64,000 nucleotides of DNA from Sphagnum compactum (taxonomy: Eukaryota; Bryophyta; Sphagnopsida; Sphagnales): assembly GCA_965153455.1 (NCBI GenBank), contig OZ234494.1, forward strand, positions 5,208,001 to 5,272,000. Direction: 5' to 3'. Both the position numbers and the translations under genes were made by a program. Within the stretch, counting starts at the first letter, position 1. Each line of letters starts with the position of its first letter. Shown in pieces: positions 1-12,400 of this stretch. A model generated the notes under the pieces. It ran no database searches and was not told the origin of the DNA. It saw only the letters and a program-made list of their open reading frames with translations.

Positions 1-250
1 GTTGAATATAGTCTATTATAAATTATTTTCCTTCATTTAAAAATTTTCACAGTGAGATTAATTCCACATGTCAAATTTTTCATAAGGAATAGATTAGTAC
101 CTTTTTTTGGATACCAGAATTTTCTCTTGAGAAGTGGAGCTTCATTCTCAGGGGTTGTACTCTTCACATTGTTCTTGTAAATTTCACCCATGTAATGGGT
201 TTTGCACAGAGTTCTTAAAATGTGGAGGGCGATTTGGATCTATTTTGCAG

Positions 251-1857
251 GCGAAATAAAACCTTGGTGGCGGAGTTGAGTGTGCCTCCTCCTGGCTCCA
301 AAGACTTGCATTTTCCCACAACATACTCACAGCCATTCTTCACCCAAATAATGGCATGCTTTTGGAAGCAATGGTGGACATATTGGCGTAGTCCAGACTA
401 CAACCTTGTCCGATTGACATTCACTTTTGTTGCAGCTATCCTCTTTGGCACCATCTTTTGGGATTTGGGCAAAAAGACGTAAGTTATGGTCAACTGAAAA
501 AACCATAGATTCTCCTGAATTTTTTGACGCACAAAATAAGTCATGCAATCAAAAATCCACTTGCTTTATAAATATCTGGAGCAATATTTTTTGAGCATTT
601 TTGGCGTTTTTTGTTTTGGCAGGAGTCAGCAGGCCAATCTCTATAGTGTGATGGGATCAATGTATGGTGCGGTTTTGTTTATTGGTGTGAACAATGCATC
701 AACAGTTCAACCTGTAGTGGCAATTGAGCGCACCATTTTCTACAGAGAAAGGGCAGCCGGCATGTACTCTGCAATCCCTTATGCCATAGCACAGGTAAAA
801 AAATTTATTGCTTATTCTTGTCTCACAAACATTTATTAACAATTTTGCACGTTGCAAGATGATAGGTAAGATAATTGTGTATGTGAGAAAAATGTAACTT
901 TTGTTTTTATCTCACAATATTTATTAACAGTTTTGGGTTTTGCAACATGGGTGAAATTTTTCTTTTTCTTTTTTTGTATATGAGAAAAATAGAATTTTTT
1001 AAAAATAATCTCACAACATTGAGAAATGTGTTGTTTTGCAGGTGTTAATTGAATTACCATACTGTTTACTCCAAACTGTAATATATGCGTTGATCACATA
1101 CTCTATGATTAATTTCACATGGACAGCACCAAAGTTCTTTTATTATATGTTCATCATGTTCTTCAGCCTGCTTTACTTTACATATTATGGAATGATGGCG
1201 GTGGCATTGACTCCCAATCACCAGATTGCTGCAATTGTCGCCTCTGGATTCTATTCCCTTTTCAATCTCTTCTCTGGCTTTTTGATCTTGAGACCTGTAA
1301 GTAAAAACTTTCTAGACCTGCAGAATTATTATTTTATTTTATTTTTCAAATTTTTTTCCCTTTCAGATTCTAGGAAGTGGGTTTTGTAATGTACATTTCT
1401 GTGTGTTTCAACAAGAGATGGGAACTGAAGATGTGGTGCAACTCCGTGTTTTCTGCAAAGCATGAATGAAAAAATGATTTTTACCCATGAATTTGTGCAT
1501 ACATAGATCACTTCCTAAGTTTATGACTTGGAAGGGTCCCTAAAAATATGTCCCTAAAAAATCTGTTGAAAATTTTCTGTGCAGCAAATTCCAAAATGGT
1601 GGGTATGGTACTATTGGATATGTCCAATAGCATGGACTTTGTACGGGCTTATCATTACACAATTTGGTGATGTGACTTCGCTTGTATACCCAACGGGAGG
1701 GGGAGATCCGATGGAAGTGCAGGCCTTTGTTTCCAAGACGTTTGGATTTCACCACAAGCTTCTGGGACTTGCTGTTTCTATGCCTGTTGTCTTCACTATC
1801 CTCTTTGCAAGTGTTTTTGCATTCAGTATCAAGTTCCTTAATTTCCAACAGCGGTGA
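251..1857 (+). CDS. PDR-type ABCG transporter gene A, C-terminal four exons (5' part outside window)
   Basis: Coding exons are 251-478, 623-794, 1042-1296 and 1585-1857 (TGA at 1855-1857), all bounded by AG/GT. They give about 308 residues of the second transmembrane domain of a full-size ABCG (PDR) exporter. Visible landmarks in order are RNKTLVAEL, the [14 protein letters not shown] segment, the [15 protein letters not shown] block, the TPN...GFLILRP block and the [13 protein letters not shown] block, ending NFQQR. These are the usual TMD2 motifs of plant PDR proteins; hydrophobic helices fill the rest. Exon lengths 228, 172 and 255 are identical to exons 20-22 of the two PDR genes on the other strand; the last exon is 273 against 267. 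The first base of exon 251 completes a split codon, so the preceding exon lies left of the window and bases 1-250 are intron. Convergent with gene B. The substrate cannot be told. Confidence 0.95.
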
Positions 1858-3495
1858 GTGAAAAGATTGTGTAGTTTAAAAAGTAGTAGCAGCCTAATTT
1901 AGCTGAAGTTTTAGGCCTATCTCTGGATTGGGTCATATTATTTTCCCTTTCTTCATGGTCAACTCAAAACCGTAAACCCTAAACCAATGTGATTCTTGCA
2001 TGGATTTTGTAAAAATCATGGAGTGGTGACAGAATACATTTTTCAGAGGAAGTTAGTGTTGGAAATGCCTGAAGTGTAGGCCTATCTGTAAGTTTTGCTT
2101 TTTTTTCACAACTGATCTATTGAAGAAGGTCTGCTTGTACCGCAACTAGTTTGACAACAGCTCTTTTGTGCTTGTAAGGTCATTTTGTACAATACTATGT
2201 ATTGTGCATGTAAGGTGATGTACTCTGTACAATACTTTGTATTCCTTCGCCCAATAATCTGCTGAACTAAAATGCATAGCATTCTCTCTATTCCCAGTGT
2301 TACCTTTATTTTTTTCCTGCCAAATTGTTAAGAGGAAACAACTGTAAAAAAAAGGTCAATTGATCAGAAAATTCATGTTTATCTGGTGCTTGAACACAAT
2401 CCTTGTTAGCTTCAACCAATGGAAAGAAGATTTGTAACCAATGGGTTTAGAGTAAACCTCAAGTTATATTGGGATGTTGTAACATGTAGCTTGATAATTA
2501 TGCCCTCCAAAGATTCCATCATCAACACTAAATCATTGAATTTAAGTAATGGATGCACACACATAAATCATCAAGCTTTTTGTGAGATGAAAATCTTGTC
2601 CCGCGGTTCTGAAGTTTCTTAGTTTCTCAAACTCAGAATGGAACTGCTTGTTGTGCTCGTGGATCTTGCTTGTCTTACTATTTCCATTCATCTTGCCAGC
2701 TTTTAGTTTCAATGTGTTTCAAACAAGTCAGTATATAACTTTAATGAGTTCTTTTCCAATGAATTGCCTATTTCATTGGGCTCCATTTGTCTAGTAATGT
2801 ACTCCTCACTGTTTTCTTTTATCAAGTTTTGTCCACTAAGCTTGTAAGAGGAAATCAACCCACACCTAATAAGTAGGGCCTCCCACAGTCTACCACATCC
2901 AAGTTATTTCCCCATCAACATAATCATGAAATCCTATACAGTGTAGAGTGTGGATTATAAGGTAAATGTCACCATATCAGCCAATCATTGTGACCAAGCA
3001 ATCAAAAACCGATAATATTTCTTTATTGATATTTTCAGTGAGCATGTCGAATGTGCATATTTATAGGTTCAAACTCAGTTTCACACTATTTAAAGCGTAA
3101 CCCTAAATCATTTAAATTATTGTTTACAGTTGCTGTTGGTGAACCTGCTCTAACCCCCCTTTGTTAGATGTGTGTTTCATTTCATTTTCATCTCATGGCT
3201 CCACTTCCAAGTCATTTCAACATTCAATCAGGAAGAAATCTATCTATTAGATAAAGTTGACTCTAACTTTGATAATTGAAGCATGATCTTTCACAAAATC
3301 ATGTTGCTTATGTGTGTGGAATCAAGAGAAATTATTCCGCACTCCTGGAGGGGTCCTCATCCAGGTTTGCAAATATTTGTGAGAAACTACCTAGTAGCCA
3401 TGAAAGTCAAGGGGGCTTTAAATCCAAGTGGGTATCTGGTAACTTAATCAAGTTACAACTTGAAGAAATTCTCACAACTCTACTCTTCAATAGCA
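1858..3495. other. Intergenic space between convergent gene A and gene B
   Basis: No supported gene. This 1.6-kb AT-rich stretch must hold both 3' untranslated regions. Short reading frames here have no recognisable product and no splice support. I could not pick a poly(A) site with confidence on either strand. Confidence 0.7.
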
Positions 3496-6400
3496 TTAGC
3501 GTCTTTGGAAGTTGAAAACTTTGATGCAGGTTGCAAAGAGTATACCGAACAGAAGAACAAGGCCAATATGCCAAATGACAATGTAAGGTAAAAAGCTATG
3601 GTGGTACCCAAAGTGTTGGCGAAGAAAGTCGCGAACTTTCATGATCTCTCCATCAACATTCACAAATGTCTCTATGTCACCAAGCTGGGAGACGATCAAA
3701 CCATAGAGGGTCCAGGCTGTAGGTGTAATCCAGTAGAACCATATCCAGTAAATAGGTATTTTCTGTATTCCAAAAAACTAATTTTATATTAGTGTTTTCA
3801 ACTTTGCATTTTCACTCTCCACATAGCAATTGAGTCACCAAACAACCTAGTCTTTAAACAACTCAGGTGGCTTTCATGACAGAACTGGCAAAGAACCAGC
3901 AGTTTGGGTAGGTTCTTTGACCCAGCCCAGATCTTTGATTTTTTTTAGAACACTGGTTAAGGGTCAGAAACCGGTTCTTTTGATTTTTGAGAACAGATAG
4001 GCAAGGATCCACATTTCTTTGAGAAAGAGAAAACCACCCAACATGGGTGTAAAACCTTTTTCCTTCAGCACTGATGGTTATGCTTAATGGAGAAAATAGT
4101 GAACTGTAATGCAGGATTTGGAGCAAGGGAGCATACCGGACGAGGGATCAAAAACCCAGAGAATAGATTCCAGAGACCATAGAAGGCGGTTGATATAATT
4201 GCAGCAGCAGGAATATTAGGAGTGAATGCGACAGTCACCATACCCCAATAAGTGAAATACAATAGAGCAAAATACATAAAGAAAAGGAAAAAGAAGAATT
4301 TGGCAGCCGTCCACTCGAACTGAATCATGGCATACACTATTGTGCCATATATAAGTGACTGTAATAGCACATATGGCCATTCCACTGTAATCTGCAACTC
4401 CAAGAGGGAAAAAATGTCAATTGAACAATTGTAACAAAATGGAAGAAAATACAGAAAATGGGAAGATTGAGTCCACTTCTTCTCCTACAGGACAAAGTAC
4501 TGTCTTTTTTTTGTTTCCCTGTCGAAATTTCACAAAATTTTGACCTCAACAAATTAAGAGGAACTTTCTATTGCAAATGCACTGATTTTTTTTTAAAAGG
4601 TCAATTTGTTTTCTTGGAAAAAAATTGTGGAAAAGCTTTGCCACATTTAGACACAGTTTAGGAGTAGGTTTTGTACACTTTTGACAGTTTCCTAAAAAAG
4701 CTATTGCTAATTAATGCTAAATCTTTTTTGGGATGATCGCTAAACGCACATAGTTTATTTGCCGAAAATTGCACTTTTGTGAAGATCTGCCAGGTTTGCG
4801 AAAATGCTACATCAGAAAACTGAAAAAGAAAAAACACTGGGACAAAGATACAACATGTGTGTGTCATGCACCTGTGCAAAAGAATAAGGGAATGTTGAAT
4901 ACATTCCAGCTGCACGCTCACGGTAAGAAACATGGCGTTCCACTGACACTACTGGCTGAACGGATGATGAATTACTCACACCAACAAATAAAACTGAAGC
5001 ATACATAGCGCCCATTAAATTGAACAGATCTTGCTGCTGTGAGCTGTTTGACAACATGATGAGCAATTGTGAGTAATTATTAGGTACTGCATAGAAGAGA
5101 GAAAGCCCTGAACCCTGAACCCCGAAATCCTAAAACCCTAAACCCTAACTGGGGGATAGAATGATGAACTTTGTTCCAAATGAGGGTGTACCACCTACCT
5201 GTTGTGACCCAGACCCCAGAAAATACTTCCAAGAAGAAGGGCACAAGTCATGGTGAAGAGAAGGCGGACAACATTGTAGAGGGGATTACGCCAATAAGAG
5301 CAGTGCTGTTTCCAGGAGCATGCCAAGCATTGCTGCCAAAAGGACTGAGCATATTTTGTTGGAAAAGAAAGATCTTCTGCATCTGGTGCTGGTGAACTCA
5401 ATTGCTTGACCAAGACTTCGTTACGTCTGCAGTGAAACAAAGAGCTAGATTCAGTATCCAAGAGGTGACCAAGACATTCTTCCAAGGGTCAACAGATGGG
5501 TTAGGTCCTCTGAACTACCACCTTCTGTTCTGGGTGCAGCAGCAAAAAGAATTATCAAAATCTGTAAACACCCAAACTGCTGATGGGCATGGAAAAATAC
5601 TGCAAAGATGTATAATATCATGCTACACTTACTGGTACAAAGGTGATTTGGCATATACTTCCGCAAAGTCAACTTGGAGATTAGACTCAGATCTCTGGGA
5701 TGTAAGATCAAGCACCCATGTTGATGGGTTAAGTCCTTCCTTAATCTTTGGAACACCTGGCACTGCTTCAAAGTACTCAATCAGCTTGTGGGAGTGATGA
5801 CCAAGAGGGCCCACATATACAACTTGTCCTCCTTGCTTCAGCAGTAAGAGCTGCAATCAATCACAAAAAAAACATCATAGCATAAGTAACTAGTTTCTCC
5901 CTCCACTTTAAAACATTTTCTCTTTTTGAAGTGTGACAATTGGGATTCTCCACTCTTCCTTACCTCATCAAAAGACTCAAAGATATCGATACTGGGTTGA
6001 TGAATGGTGCAGACTACAGTCCGGCCAGTGTCAACTGTGTTTCGAACAGTTCTCATCACAATGGCAGCAGCTCGAGCATCAAGACCTGAAGTTGGCTCAT
6101 CCATGAATATTATGGATGGATTGGCAACTAACTCGACTGCAACTGTGAGCCGCTTCCTCTGCTCCGTGGAAAGTCCTGTGACCCCTGGAAGGCCAACTAG
6201 GGCTAATCGCAAGGGTGTCAGCTCAACCAATTCCATCACCTCCTCCACAAATGCCTGCAATTGTGAAACAGACCCAAGAACCAAACAAACCAACTCACGA
6301 GCTAAATATGACGCTCCTGTCTTTTCAGAGTCCCACTGCAAAATCTAACAACATGCCCATGCTCTAACGTGTGTTGAAGAGGACAACACCAGACTGTTGC

Positions 6401-9400
6401 TTACCTTCCTGACCTTTGCATTCACATCTTTAGGAAGGCGCAGCCACGCAGAGTAAAGGACTGACTCATAGACGGTCACGTGTGGTGAGTGTATATCAAA
6501 TTGCTCACAATAGCCAGAAATCCTGGCAAAAGTTTCCTGTTTTTTAGGAAACCCAGAGATGAAAATTGAGCCCTCAATGTAGCCCCCAGTTTTCCGTCCT
6601 GAGAGAACATCCATTAGGGTTGTCTTTCCAGCTCCACTCACACCAACCAATGCAGTTAAAACCCCGGGTCGGAATGCCCCACTTATATCTCGGAGCAGCT
6701 GCAGCTTTTCACCAGTAGCTCCTTGAGCTTTCATCTCCTGCAACAAATTTATTACTAAAAAAAATCATAGCTTCATAATGCTGATTCTTGCTCAGTAGTT
6801 TGTAACCAGAAAACCACCACAAGTAATGCATAACCACAAATACTAAAAAGGGCTAGGAAATTTAATTCGCAATGTGGGTATGATCATTGGACAAACAACC
6901 TAAACCTGAGACCTGCATGCCAACAGATTCTTAGCCTAATCCAAGAAGCATGGACTTACAGCAGGCATGTCAATGGCGTAGCTGATATGGTGAAATGCCA
7001 TGGCAAGTGGCTGAAATGGTAAAACCATTCCTCTCTTGGCTTTGACTCCATTCGCCAAAGCAACTGCATCAAATCTGTCGGAATTTGCTGATGAAATACT
7101 TGAACGCCTCAGCTGCTCTGGGTTTGTGAGTCCTGACAGCCCTGGGAAACCACTCCACATTCAGTATATACCCAGATAAACAACACACATTTTTCCAATG
7201 GTTGATTAAAAGACAAACCCTTCAAGAAGAACAAAAATGGGTAAAGTGGGTAGTGGCCTACTATTAAATTCATTCAATTGGTGTATGTTATCACTGTGAC
7301 CCAAAGACCCATCTTGTGATTTTCCATCCACACCCATCCTATTCGCATTTTTCTCCTCCAGAGCTTCCCTAGATAATACTGCATTTGGGTTCCCAATTGC
7401 TGCACCAGGCAGGCCATAGTATTGCACAATATTAGATTGCTATCTTTCCCTCTCCCACCAGAGCATTCACAAATCTTATTTTGGAAAATAAAGACCTCCC
7501 GAATGCAGAAATACCACAAAAGTGAGAATACATTTGCAGGCACAACAGTACTAATCCTCCTACCCTAAACCCTAAATCCCAAACCCTCCTGGTGAACAAC
7601 AAGAATGTTCTTAATAACGAAAGTGAGCATAATTATCAAAACCCAAACGAAGGAGTTCAATAGAAGCTTTTTAAAAACTTACGGTTCAGGACTTTGAGGA
7701 AGAAGCAAAAAAGCAAATTGAAGAGAATGGAGTATGCAAACAAGGCGCCCACCCCAAGCCAATACCAGTAGCCTCTTTCAAATACTCCACGAGTTGACAA
7801 GATCTCTCTACCCAATGTTGTCGTATTTGAATATGGCTAGTGGGAAAATCACAGAAAACTTTGTTACCACTATCAGAATTCATAATCAGAATTCATAATC
7901 GTCATTGCATTTTGGAGATATGAATCTCCCTCCCAATACTCATAAATTAAAGGACACCGGAACCAGGAAAGAAACAAGGTGAAACCTTCAATGAAGTCAA
8001 AGAGAAATGGATATCAATGCTACTGAGTCATGAAAGACACATAGAGTTGCAAGTCAAGACAGCTTGGAGTGCAGTTTACCTTGTCCCATCGTGGAGCAAG
8101 AAACTCATTCACCGTAATGGCATTTTGGGCATATGAGAGCGGTGATATCCAATAGCCCCATATCCACCATGGATGAACATTCTCTGTGTCCTCACACAAT
8201 TCCCATGGGTAAGAACCAATGTCAATGGGCAGGTATCGACTTTTGAACATACCAGCTGTACCCGTATTGAATCTTTTTTTTAAATTTCATACCAGCCAGG
8301 TACTATTGGTATTGGATCTTTTTTAAATATTCCATACCAGCCTGCTACTGGTATTGTATTTTTTTTTAAACTTCCATACTAGCCTGGTCCTGGTATTGTA
8401 TTGTTTTTAAAACCTTCATACTAGCCTGGTCCTGGTATTAGGATTGAAGGATTGGCTGGTATGATGCAGGTCTATACCTGGTATTGAGATTGGTACAGCC
8501 CTGGTATGAAGCTGGTAATACTTCAAGTCCCTACCAGGCAGGTACTGATAGGAGGCTGGTATCGCCTCAAGCCATACCAGTCTGTTCGGTTTTTTGATAC
8601 CAGGGCCAGTACCAGTCTATATACCAGGGTTCAAGCTTGATACCCATCTGACATTGGTAAGAACCTGACAACATTTGACTCTCCATTGCACAAAGCCTCC
8701 TGCGGAACAGGTTATAGTGAACCAGAAAATGATCCACATGTGAGGTAAACCACAGGAAGTTGACCGGGATCAGCTACATGGCATGGCATGGCAGGCAGGT
8801 CACCAACAAAAGATGGAAATGGAATTCAGTCAAAGAGTAGTAGGGCCATGTGTGTACTTCTAGAAACAATGAAGCCTCCAAGGGTAACCACAACTATGAG
8901 GCCAAAGGCTCCACAAGCTTGAGCAATGATCAGGAGCCGAGCAATAGAAGCAATTAAGCGGAATAGCCCAAGTGCCATCTGATGCATTGCCACTAAAAGC
9001 AGCCATTGTCGGAAAAATCTGCACTCGTTCCATCACAAAAGTACAAATACTTTATCCCCAATCCTGCTGCACACAAATCTCATCTATTGTAACATGACAA
9101 ATTCCGAATCTGGAGACATGTCCCTTGATGTCATACCCATGAAATGCTTGATAACCTAGACAAATGAGAGGTTTGAGCTCTCTTTGTTTACCTGCTAGCC
9201 TCAGGTGCGAAACCAATAGTCCAATATGTGATTGCAACCCAAAGGAAGGACTCATAAACCGATACAGGAAGGCGCAAAATATAAACTGGGAGTGCAAAAG
9301 ACCAGGCTGGATAGAAGTAGAGGTCTCGTTGCTTGTAGTAGACAGGAAGACGAGAGATGATCAATGCCATTTCAATCAACCCACTGAACATAATGTTGAC

Positions 9401-12400
9401 AAGAGCAAAAAAGAGCGCTCCCAAATATACGCCACCACTTGTGACTGAATCTGGATGGAGTGATGTCCGCAGAAACACTGACATGGTGATTGTTGATACC
9501 AGACATATCTGCAACAGGATATTCCAATCACAGGTCATCATCCCTTCTTCCTACTAGATCATGAATGTTTAGCAGCTGCTTGCCAATGGATCACAAGTAG
9601 ACAGAGTATTAACTCAAGCAAATCAGAGATCTATATTTGATTGGTAACTCCAAACCTGAACTATTCTGAAGATATAGACAACTTTTGTGCGCTTCATGAG
9701 GAGCTTCTCTCTCATGAAACAGGCTTGGAAAACCTCCCAGTTGCTTAGCGCATATTTTTCCGTAACAAGAGCAGCAGGATGACTTTTCCCCTTCTCAAAG
9801 GGAACTCCCAGCTCTTGATCAAGTTTCTCTCCAACATGGAACTTTGCAAAGCCTTCTGCAAAAGCCTTAACTGAGACGTAACAGTACGGCACGCTCCTGT
9901 TATACCAGTACTGCTGTTGATCTTTCCTTGATGTCACCTGCAAACAACATCAAGGAGTTTAACACACAATTGATGCAGAAAAAATTAAAATAATCAGAGA
10001 CCTGTTTTGGGGTTAGTAGTGTATGGACCCTTGAATCATCATGTTTCTAAATCATGATGATTTGACACTGATAAAATTTATGAAGTTAAAAAATTCTCAC
10101 CCACCTCCTGTAAGAAATCAGCAACCGCTTTGCGCTCTGGGCACTTGAAGCCCATTGACTCAAAGAAATCAGTCACCAGGTCTCTTGGTCCTTGGTAAAC
10201 AATCTGGCCTTCTGACAGCAAGATGAGGTCATCAAAAAGCTCAAACGTTTCAGGTGCTGGCTGCAAGAGCGAGACAACCATCGTGCTTTCCATGACATGC
10301 ACTGATTGGCTCAAACATTTGATGATCCGATATGCTGTGGAGCTATCTAGACCTGTCGAAATCTCATCCATGAATACAGCTTTGGCAGGACCCACCATCA
10401 TTTCACCTGATATACCAAACACAAAAAACACAAAAACCTTAGAAAACAATGATGGTAAGCTCATGACAGGAATCTGATCGAACACTTTCCAGCTTGAATT
10501 GCATGATGATGTTGCACTGTGTGCTCTCAGAGAGAGTAGTATACACAAACTTCACCAACACAAGATCGATAAGACATTCAAAATAAAATTCCTTGCAATA
10601 ACTGATTGAATAATTGAATCGTGAAGCTGCCCACCAGTATTGGCACGCTTTTTCTGACCCCCTGAAATGCCACGTCTCATTTCATCTCCGACAAGGATGT
10701 CCGCACAGATTTCCAGATCTAGAATCTATAGTTCAGCCAAATTCAAGCCTTTAGCATTTTTGCATGACCCACCAAACCACCCAGATTTTCTAGAGTTTGC
10801 TTGAGCATCAACAGCAGCTTTTTTCTTCTCATTGCTCAATGAACACAACCCTAACTCTCAGAAATGATGTACAACAATCCCGAGAACTTGCCAAACCTTA
10901 AGCATGTAGTCTGTCACCAGGCTTGTCTCTTGGCCTTGCACTGCTGTAGCCTACAAAAAAATTTCAAGCAAAAGCTTTTTCCATGTTGGAATACAGACAA
11001 CAAGACAATCACATATACACATATCTTCTTCAGATACCTAAGTTGTGTCTTTTGAGTTGTTAAAGTCTGGAATTCCATGATTTTTTACATAAAACACATA
11101 GAAAAAATACTGCTTCAAGTGAAAAGTTTAGGAGAGAGGTATGAGTGCCTCATGACTTTTATACCTTCATGAACATATCAACATCTGCATCAGGGAAAAT
11201 CCCCGCCTCCTTCTCCCTTCTTAGAAGCTCTTTCAACATATCTGAGAAAGCCAAGCCACTTAGCTCAAATGAGAAAGGAACTACAGTCAGTTAAAACAAA
11301 CTCACTGCAGTAGTTTTAACAATGACATAGAACACTGCAATGTTCCTTCTGCTTAGCATGGGGACAGGCTTTTGAACTTGATTACACTGGGAGGTAGACT
11401 TTGCAGGATTGAGAACTTTCTCAGCTCATCTCCAAAGGAGCGCTTGTACACAGGATTGAACTTAGAGCTCAAATGACATGCAGAAAAAAAAGGGGCCCAA
11501 TAAAGGACTTACAAGAGCAGATGGGAAATTAGGAGACAGGGAGACTACATACTGGGTGGTTGTCCTGACAATGGAAATGTAACACTCACCAGATGCAGGA
11601 CCAACACCCTGGCACTGACTAGAGAAATCGAATGTTTCTCTCACAGTCAGTTCTCCCAGCTGCAGGTCTTGTTGACTAATGTAAGCTGCAGTTCTTTGTG
11701 GCACAAACTCATGCATTTCATGTCCATTGTATGTCACCTTCCCTGAAGTCTTCAAGCAATGAGCACCCATAATAAAACCAGAAAATTCTCAGGCTGATTC
11801 CCAAACAAAGTAATAATGAGTGCAGATTTTCGAAATAAAAGCATACTGCAATTTAGCTACTTTAACATTTCACAATAGAGATGTGGGGCCCAGCAAGCAT
11901 GATTTGAAGGTAGTTTGATTTTCTCAAGAAAAGATGGAGTATTAAATCCATGGTCTAGGCAAGGTAACAACAGAATGTTGTTTCTCTGAATTCTCTGTCA
12001 AGGGTAGATTATCTGACCTCCAGAGATTCACTCAGTCTTCCTGCTAGAGCTAACAGCAAGGTACTCTTGCCTGCACCTGGAGGTCCCAAGAGTAGGGTTA
12101 TCCTGCCAGCAGTAATTCGTATGCAAAATTAGAGTAAGTGAGTGATTTGCAGCAAGTATTATTTCCACTTCACCATTACCAAAACATTTGAAATCCTGCA
12201 CTCAAAGATTGCTGACAACAGAAAAACATTCAATGGGTCATCGGTTTCAAGGACTAAAGCTTGCAAGCTGAGACTAGTTCAAAATTATTTCAGACTTGAA
12301 GGACTCTCTGACGCTCAAGAAGTAAACTTCCGGAGGTTTCTAGTCTGGAATAAACCTTCCAGGTTTGATGATCCCACTGACATCATGAAGAATGTTTAGA

